64,000 nt of DNA from CAINVV01 sp963663675 (GTDB taxonomy: Bacteria; Bacteroidota; Bacteroidia; Bacteroidales; Prolixibacteraceae), in assembly GCA_963663675.1 (NCBI GenBank), contig OY760498.1:372001-436000 (forward strand), given 5' to 3'. The notes beneath the pieces were generated by a model. That model was not told where the DNA came from and did no database searches. It was given only the letters and a program-made list of their open reading frames with translations. Positions within the stretch are counted from its first letter, which is position 1; every line of letters starts with the position of its first letter. The translations under genes were made by a program, and so were the position numbers. Of this stretch, positions 58,168 through 64,000 are shown one piece after another.

Positions 58168-60906
58168 CTAGAATTTTACTGAAAGGGTTATGTTAGGAGT
58201 TATTCCCAGGTAACTGACATCACTTTGAAGAATAACATCATCAACAAGCTGAAACTGCCTGGAACTTACGTTGATGCGGTTATACAGGTTGAAAACCGAA
58301 AAACTGACCGAGTTATTCTTCCCTTTCTGCCTGAACAAGTCAAACCGGTAGGAGGCAGCAACATCCAGCCTGTGATACTCCGGCAACCTGTTGGAGTTCT
58401 TATCACTCACTGCATAGTAGGAGCCGGAAGTTCCATCGATAAGGTTCAGGGTATAAGCTCCAACCGGGGCTGTATATGGCCGCCCGGTAGCATAAATCCA
58501 GGATGCGGAGAAATCAAAATTTCCAAACTTGTAAATTCCAACCATCTTCAATTCATGCGTAACATCCTGATTTGCATAGAAATACTTATCTGACTGGATA
58601 GGAAATCTGTTCTTGACCTGACCCAGAGTATAGCAAACCCAACCATTAAATTTTCCTGCCTTCTTTTGAGCCAGTAGTTCCATCCCTATGGCATAACCAT
58701 CCCCGGTAAAAAACTGCTCTGTCTTTTGAACGCTGCTTCCAGGCTGCGGTATAGAACGGTACCTCATTGAATATTCAGTTACATTTTGATTTAACTTGTA
58801 ATATCCTTCTGCACTGAACAGATAATCAGGCAAATCGTAATTGAGTCCCAGGTTAAAATGGGTTGATGAACTTACCGGTATATCTACTCCGTCAGACAAA
58901 ATCCAGAAATCCCTGTTCCCTGACATGATGTCTTCCCTGACCACCCGATTGGCAAACTGGTAATATAACCCGGTGGCGCCATTGAGCGTCAATCTTGGGG
59001 TAAACTTATAACTCGCATTCAGCCTGGGTTCCAGGTATATTTTATGTGTGGCAGTGTAATAATTGGATCTCAACCCCGGTGTTACAGAGAGCAGGTTGTC
59101 CAAAAACAATATCTTATCCTGAAAATAGAGACCTGCCATATCTGCCTTGATATTTTTGTTCAGGACCGTAAGCGTGTCATTTTGCTGATAGGTATAATCG
59201 ATTTTGTAGTCCGTCCCAAATGCCCCGAATTCAAATATATTCCTGTCATTGAAGATGTATTTCCAGTCATTTTTAAAACTGACGTCGATCAGGTTGTTTT
59301 CTTCAAGAATTCCACTCTTTAGTACTTTGGAGGTACCATTATCATCCACAGTTATCGACCTTCTTTCATCCCGGGTGCTGTAGTAGTCAGAAAAACTGAC
59401 CAGAAAGTTGGAAGTGAGCGTTTCATTCAGTTTTCTGGTCCATTTGGCACTGGCACCAACATTCCCATACCTGGTATAATCTGAATTGCTCATGGAAATA
59501 TTTGCTCCTGATGGCATACCACCTCCGCCTCCGGGAGGCCCTCCTCCACCTTCAGGAATTCTGAATTGCGGCGTATTGTCCAGGTAATCGGTTCCGTTAA
59601 ATATACTGAGGGTGTAGATATCTTTTTTGGTTGCATTAAAAGTAATTTTCCCGTTCAGATCATAGAAATAGGAAGAAGCCAATGAACTTCTCCCACCTCT
59701 CATTGGCATGGATGTATTGGTGCTAGTCTTATTTAAACCGCTGATTTTATCATACAGGTATCCCTGGTATGACCGCCGAAAGGCGAATAATGAGGTAATA
59801 CGGTCTCCAACAGGCACTTCCACATAGGTATTGACACTCAACAAACTGATTTCCGCCCCCATGGTGGCTTTCTTGGAATTTCCGTCCTTTCCGGTAATTT
59901 CAGTTACACTGGATAACCGGCCACCGAATTTTGAATCAAATCCACCTTTGTGCAATTGTACGTCCTTGATGGCATTTGAGTTGAAAGCACTGTAAAAACC
60001 ATAAAGGTGATCCACATTGTAAACAGTGAAGCCATCGTAGATGATCAGGTTCTGGTCAGGTGTACCTCCCCTGACATACATCCCGGCTGATCCTTCGTTG
60101 GCTGCACTTACCCCCGGCATCAGCTGAAAACCTCTCATTATATCCTTTTCCCCGATATTGGGTAAAATTTTGAGGGCAATAGGTGCCATTTTTATTTTTT
60201 GTTCAACCGTGGATTGCTGCAGGGCTTTGTCATCTTTCCTCCCGGTTATAAATACCTCGGTAATGCCAACACTTTGCTGCTTTAGCTGGACCAACAGGGA
60301 TGGATTCTCCTTTTGAGGCGCCAACTCTATTTGTTGGGTGTGGTACCCAATGTATGATACAACAATAACAGCTGTGTCAGCAGGTACTTTTTCGAGGGCA
60401 AAATGACCGTTCTGGTCACTCGTGACCCCGATGGTTGTCCCATCCACCCGGATCGTCGCAAATGGGATCCTTTCTCCGTTGGTGACATCTACAACCTCCC
60501 CTGACAGGAGAAAATTGTGCTTGACGGGAATAAGTTTTTTCCGGGACTGTACCTTTTCCTCCTTCACAACCTCCTTGTGCTGCTGCAACTGAGCCAGTTG
60601 CTCTTTATCCCTTGCAACGTAGATGAAGCCATCCTTCCCTGTCAGCACGATCATATCCCAGGCAGAACTGAACATTTTCAGCACACCTCCAACGGTCTTT
60701 TCATCCTCTGCCATCAGGGTCGTCTTGAATTGACTGACATAGGCCTGATCGTACATAAACCTAATATTCAAATCTTTACCCATCTGTGTCAAAATCTCAT
60801 CCAAACTACCTGTGTAATTTTTTTTTAGCTTAAAATTTTCGACCGTCTGAGACAACGAAAGAAAAGGAATAAGCAAACAAACAAAGATTGGAGCTAAGCG
60901 CTTAAC
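58168..60906 (-). CDS. TonB-dependent receptor with STN and carboxypeptidase-like domains
   Basis: About 912 residues from MVKRLAPIF (60906); the longer frame to 60987 lacks a sensible signal. After the signal peptide come an STN/secretin-like domain (L-D-E-I-L-T-Q-M-G-K-D-L-N-I-R-F), a CarboxypepD_reg domain (L-S-G-E-V-V-D-V-T-N-G-E-R-I-P-F-A), a plug (M-R-G-F-Q-L-M-P-G-V, G-M-Y-V-R-G-G-T-P-D-Q-N-L) and a beta barrel ending L-S-V-K-F. STN domains usually signal to an anti-sigma factor, but no sigma/anti-sigma pair is seen here. A Gly/Pro-rich stretch near residue 475 is a low-complexity loop. Confidence 0.92.
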   Translation of the reverse strand, partial: VKRLAPIFVCLLIPFLSLSQTVENFKLKKNYTGSLDEILTQMGKDLNIRFMYDQAYVSQFKTTLMAEDEKTVGGVLKMFSSAWDMIVLTGKDGFIYVARDKEQLAQLQQHKEVVKEEKVQSRKKLIPVKHNFLLSGEVVDVTNGERIPFATIRVDGTTIGVTSDQNGHFALEKVPADTAVIVVSYIGYHTQQIELAPQKENPSLLVQLKQQSVGITEVFITGRKDDKALQQSTVEQKIKMAPIALKILPNIGEKDIMRGFQLMPGVSAANEGSAGMYVRGGTPDQNLIIYDGFTVYNVDHLYGFYSAFNSNAIKDVQLHKGGFDSKFGGRLSSVTEITGKDGNSKKATMGAEISLLSVNTYVEVPVGDRITSLFAFRRSYQGYLYDKISGLNKTSTNTSMPMRGGRSSLASSYFYDLNGKITFNATKKDIYTLSIFNGTDYLDNTPQFRIPEGGGGPPGGGGGMPSGANISMSNSDYTRYGNVGASAKWTRKLNETLTSNFLVSFSDYYSTRDERRSITVDDNGTSKVLKSGILEENNLIDVSFKNDWKYIFNDRNIFEFGAFGTDYKIDYTYQQNDTLTVLNKNIKADMAGLYFQDKILFLDNLLSVTPGLRSNYYTATHKIYLEPRLNASYKFTPRLTLNGATGLYYQFANRVVREDIMSGNRDFWILSDGVDIPVSSSTHFNLGLNYDLPDYLFSAEGYYKLNQNVTEYSMRYRSIPQPGSSVQKTEQFFTGDGYAIGMELLAQKKAGKFNGWVCYTLGQVKNRFPIQSDKYFYANQDVTHELKMVGIYKFGNFDFSASWIYATGRPYTAPVGAYTLNLIDGTSGSYYAVSDKNSNRLPEYHRLDVAASYRFDLFRQKGKNNSVSFSVFNLYNRINVSSRQFQLVDDVILQSDVSYLGITPNITLSVKF

Positions 60907-61385
60907 CATATTTAGAACTTTTAGTGTAGTGGTGACAACTTTGGGAACGTGCCATTCAGGAATGACAATCGAAGTTGAGGTATTCACTGTTCAATCATAC
61001 CATAAAAAAATCAAATATGTTGATAGACGAAATTGCGGCCTTGAAAAAATTGTGTACCACTCTCTGTTCAAGGTCTCAGAACTGATGAATATGGAATTGT
61101 TTCACCAGTTTCTGAATTGACAGCCATGTCCCCTGTCAGGATATTTAAACTTGTGTTATATTAATCGTCAGTATTATGAATTGATTTTGGAGTAAATATT
61201 GGGATTGAAGAGAGAAAAATAAAATATTAAGGGTGAATGAGGTTAATGTACCGCTGAATTCATCAGACAGGCAGATAAAAACCCTTTTGGATAATATTTG
61301 GGACACAAGGGTTATGAAAAGATACTTTTGTAGCAATAAGAGGGTAGTAAGTATCAGTAAAAAAATTTGTGATTGAAAAGGATAA
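60907..61385. other. Intergenic region, nothing recognised
   Basis: AT-rich spacer between the TonB receptor and the LytTR regulator, both minus strand. It presumably holds the receptor promoter and the terminator of the regulator pair. No repeat, RNA gene or clear hairpin was identified. Confidence 0.4.
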
Positions 61386-62081
61386 TTAGTGATCCTTTTT
61401 ATACCATTTCAAGAAATCTTCTTTGTAACGGATCCCAACAGGCAGCTCTGTACTTCTTAGCTGAACTCGGTTATTGCGAATGGAAGAAATCTGACTTAAA
61501 GAAATAATATAGGATCGGTGAATTCGGATGAATTGGTCTGCAGGCAACATTTCAACAACAGCTTTAAGGCTTATAAGGGTTAAGATCGGCTTATTCCCCA
61601 GGATGTGAATTTTAATAAAATCATCATAACTTTCAATGTATTCAATGTTTTTCAGTAGAACCTTCACCAATTTGTATTCTGACCTGACCAAAATACTTTT
61701 TTCAGTGTGGTGTTGATTTGCCAGAAACTCCTGGTGTTCGATTGCCTTATTAATGGATAATTTAAAGCGTTCAAATTCAAACGGTTTCAGTAGGTAATCG
61801 ATGGCATTAAGATTGAACCCTTCAACCGCAAACTCACTATGTGCAGTCGTAAAAATGACCATTTTATGCTGCCCGATTGATTTGTAGAAATTTATTCCGG
61901 ATACATCAGGCATCTGGATATCCAAAAAAAGCAGGTCAACCGGAAATTTCTTCAGGTAATTTTGAGCTTTCAGGGGATTAGTGAATGTTTTTAACAAGAC
62001 CATCCCGTGAATCTGCGATGCATATCCGGATATAATTTGTAATGACAGGGGTTCGTCATCAACAGCAATACAATTTATCAT
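61386..62081 (-). CDS. LytTR family response regulator, second pair
   Basis: 231 residues. Receiver with D8-D9, phospho-acceptor Asp54 (L-F-L-D-I-Q-M-P) and L-L-K-P, then a LytTR domain (I-E-Y-I-E-S-Y-D-D-F-I-K-I-H, F-I-R-I-H-R-S-Y-I-I-S-L). Its start overlaps the kinase stop by 4 bases. Similar throughout to the regulator at 49065-49760. A TonB receptor/DUF4249 operon follows, a plausible target. Confidence 0.92.
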   Translation of the reverse strand: MINCIAVDDEPLSLQIISGYASQIHGMVLLKTFTNPLKAQNYLKKFPVDLLFLDIQMPDVSGINFYKSIGQHKMVIFTTAHSEFAVEGFNLNAIDYLLKPFEFERFKLSINKAIEHQEFLANQHHTEKSILVRSEYKLVKVLLKNIEYIESYDDFIKIHILGNKPILTLISLKAVVEMLPADQFIRIHRSYIISLSQISSIRNNRVQLRSTELPVGIRYKEDFLKWYKKDH

Positions 62082-63103
62082 GTGAGCAACAGAATTAAAT
62101 CTACTTCAAATTTATTGTCTCTATCTGAGATTTTTAAAGTATAATTTTTCTTGTAAATCATTTCCAGCCGTTTTCGGGTATTCTCAATTCCAACTCCTGT
62201 TGAAGGCTGGTTTTCAAAATATTTTGATGGTTTGTTATTGTTTACTTTAAAATCGAGCCTATTTTTCACAAGAGAAATATCGATATTAATAATTATTGGA
62301 TCTATGGCGCTTGTCCCATGTTTGAATGCATTTTCCACAAAAGGCACAAGAATAAACGGAGAGATAAGCAATCCCTCTGAGTTACCTGAAAAATGGAAAT
62401 TGATTTGAATGTTATCTGCTAGTCTCAGCCGATGAAGTTCTATAAAGTTCTTAATATAGCCCAACTCTTTCTCTAGAGGAACATACGGAATATGAACATC
62501 AAGAATCACATACCTCATCAAATTTGACAATTTCATTACAGCTTCGGCAGTTTGATCTGACTTAATTATGGCAAGGGAGTAAATACTATTAAGAGAATTG
62601 AAGAGAAAATGTGGATTGATTTGTGCCTTAAGGTAGGAAAGTTCAGAATTCAGTTTTTCCCTTTCAATTTTAATTATTTCTTCTTCGGCTTTTTTCCATT
62701 CGGAATTCATTCTTAGTCCGAGTGATACAAATAGCACAACAATAAAGAGTAACAATGAGTGAATGAGAAAGGGGAAGGTGGGTCTTCCTTCGTATGGTTT
62801 ATGATTATCAGACAGATATGTAAAAATATTTGAGATAAAAATTAATATTGCCAAACTAATTAATATTGACAATAAATAGGTTATCGTTTTTTTTTGCAGA
62901 TAGAAAAGAGGAATAAGTTTGTAGTAGTTCAGGTAATAAAATCCTATTGGAAAGACGGATGCCAATATTAACATTGATTGATTAAAAAACATCGATCTTG
63001 GCAGAGAATCTGGTGGGGGAGGCGGTGTAACCAACATTGGCAAAATTAATAACACTGTCCAAACAAGCAATTGTATGATGAAAGTGATTAATTTTGGTTT
63101 CAT
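62078..63103 (-). CDS. LytS-type sensor histidine kinase, second pair
   Basis: 341 residues: four membrane helices in the first 130 residues (no large periplasmic domain, unlike the kinase at 46479), a coiled linker, then the kinase with I-N-P-H-F-L-F-N-S (His165) and F-V-E-N-A-F-K-H-G-T. Four-helix LytS-like kinases of this type often respond to membrane or cell-wall changes. Translation is coupled to the regulator by a 4-base overlap. Confidence 0.92.
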   Translation of the reverse strand: MKPKLITFIIQLLVWTVLLILPMLVTPPPPPDSLPRSMFFNQSMLILASVFPIGFYYLNYYKLIPLFYLQKKTITYLLSILISLAILIFISNIFTYLSDNHKPYEGRPTFPFLIHSLLLFIVVLFVSLGLRMNSEWKKAEEEIIKIEREKLNSELSYLKAQINPHFLFNSLNSIYSLAIIKSDQTAEAVMKLSNLMRYVILDVHIPYVPLEKELGYIKNFIELHRLRLADNIQINFHFSGNSEGLLISPFILVPFVENAFKHGTSAIDPIIINIDISLVKNRLDFKVNNNKPSKYFENQPSTGVGIENTRKRLEMIYKKNYTLKISDRDNKFEVDLILLLT

Positions 63104-63574
63104 CTGATTTTTATAATTTAATTTTCAAAGGTCAAAATGAATTCGCAAGTAGTTATTAAAATTTCTGATGGATATTAACAATCATAGACTACATCCATTT
63201 ATAATTTCGTTTTTCATTTGCCGATAAAACGCACATTTCACTTGTTGGTGGATTCTCCTGAGCCATAAAGATTTGATAACGTTGTTTAATCTGTCTCAAT
63301 TGAACGGTAAATATATTGAAATATCCCAAAATACTTTGATTTAACATTCCTTCATCTCCTTTGCATTCCTTTGGTTATATTCATGATCGATTCAGCCTCT
63401 CGGTACTGTCTGTCTTGGCACTAGATAAGTTGATCAGTTTTTTTCAAAAGGTTTGAGTTCAAATCGTGATTTTGAGATTGCGTTTTGTTTGTCCATTCTG
63501 GTATCATATCTGAAATGTCGCAACTTGATTGTCTAAAGTTGCCAGTTTGGAATTTGCTATCAATGGGAAAAACC

Positions 63575-63663
63575 TGCCAGGAAATCCGCCAGGATTTTGA
63601 GAAAATTCTTGTTTTTATTGGTGAAATTGGGCGGGGAAATTTTGTTTATTTTTAAACGAATTG
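63575..63663 (+). repeat. tRNA-tail repeat, copy E (no tRNA end, no terminator)
   Basis: Has the gccaggaaatccgccagga word (also at 44038), a G-rich middle (gggcgggg) and the hairpin TTTGTTTATTTTTAAACGAA at 63641-63660 followed by ttgg. The tRNA 3' end and the terminator of copies A-D are lacking, so it is either an old truncated copy or the tail element on its own. Confidence 0.7.
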
Positions 63664-63679
63664 GGAATGCATATATAGA

Positions 63680-63717
63680 AAAATGCAGATGTAGTTTATT
63701 TATTCCATCTGCATTTT
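63680..63717. terminator. Perfect 12-bp hairpin
   Basis: AAAATGCAGATG (63680-63691) and CATCTGCATTTT (63706-63717) are perfect reverse complements around a 14-base AT-rich loop. The A/T ends would let it act as a terminator in either direction. No gene end is adjacent, so its partner may have been lost. Confidence 0.6.
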
Positions 63718-63983
63718 CATAGAACATTCAAAATCTCATTTCAATTGGATTTATTCCGCAAAAACCAAATTCTCCATCTAATTTTTATTCTAAGACCTGA
63801 ACATTGATTTAATTAACCTTTTTGGAATCATTTGGCATTCCCGAACGTATGAAGTAATTAAACTATGTTATGACCTTTTGAAATTTAAAATTTTTATTTG
63901 ATCGGGCTAAAGAACAACAAGAGTTAGAATAATTGCTGTAGTGTCATATACGCTTGTCATCTATTCCTTAAAATAAAACATTT

Positions 63984-64000
63984 ATGAAAAAGATTATCCT
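63984..64000 (+). CDS. Possible start of a gene cut by the right edge
   Basis: ATGAAAAAGATTATCCT reads M-K-K-I-I and runs off the window. The codons look like a signal-peptide start, but five residues allow no assignment. Confidence 0.3.

Larger units (their letters stand above)
63104..63983. other. Long non-coding stretch before the right edge
   Basis: About 880 bases without a recognisable gene. It contains tail copy E and one strong hairpin (both listed separately). The part just before the kinase should hold its promoter. Nothing else is seen. Confidence 0.5.

Overview
The window looks like chromosomal DNA from a Bacteroidota bacterium, probably a Bacteroidales/Marinilabiliales-type organism. 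The support is the gene content: DUF5686, DUF4833, DUF4249 and FISUMP proteins, an STN/TonB-dependent receptor, LytS/LytTR sensor pairs and Bacteroidetes-style integrases. Promoters of the TAnnTTTG type are visible, and most starts lack strong Shine-Dalgarno sequences. The species cannot be named from the sequence alone.

Layout. 1-312 is the start of an M15-like peptidase that runs off the left edge. 733-5739 is core-like metabolism: a Gfo/Idh/MocA oxidoreductase with a TIM-barrel isomerase, then mtnA, a class II aldolase and mtnP, which together match the DHAP shunt for methylthioadenosine and 5'-deoxyadenosine salvage. At 5814-5887 lies a CAU tRNA with a terminator and a distinctive tail (to about 6025). 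From there on the window is accessory DNA.

The main structural result is that the tRNA 3' end plus its terminator and tail recur in the same orientation at about 44138-44340, 46101-46248 and 49888-50058. A tail-only relative lies near 63575-63663. The copies separate gene blocks with unrelated cargo: 38 kb of mixed islands; one secreted MlrC-like protein; one LytS/LytTR pair; and a 13 kb block with an RND pump, a DUF4249/TonB pair and a second LytS/LytTR pair. This fits stepwise integration at one tRNA, each event displacing the older tRNA end downstream.

Inside the 38-kb block are several sub-islands. (i) 6.1-19.2 kb, all minus strand: an envelope-lipid operon (OMPLA-like, CDP-alcohol transferase, GtrA, DUF5686, DUF4833), an RND/MFP/TolC pump, three TetR regulators and a cupin. 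(ii) 19.2-31.1 kb: decayed DNA, small genes, a HTH replication-like protein, an RHH protein, two tandem paralogues, a ParB-methyltransferase fusion, a zinc-motif protein, a NADAR-like protein and two tyrosine recombinases with an excisionase-like gene. (iii) 31.2-36.2 kb: a nitric-oxide module with an Rrf2 regulator, a heme-copper NO-reductase-like pair with altered metal ligands, a broken ScdA/RIC gene and a DUF438/PAS protein. It is flanked by the integrase end and a degraded second copy of that end. (iv) 36.3-44.4 kb: a secreted esterase/hydrolase operon with a divergent AraC regulator, flanked by 30-bp near-identical direct repeats.

Pseudogenes are common (ScdA, FISUMP lipoprotein, integrase tail, IS3 OrfA start, tRNA fragments), as expected for a repeatedly used integration hotspot.
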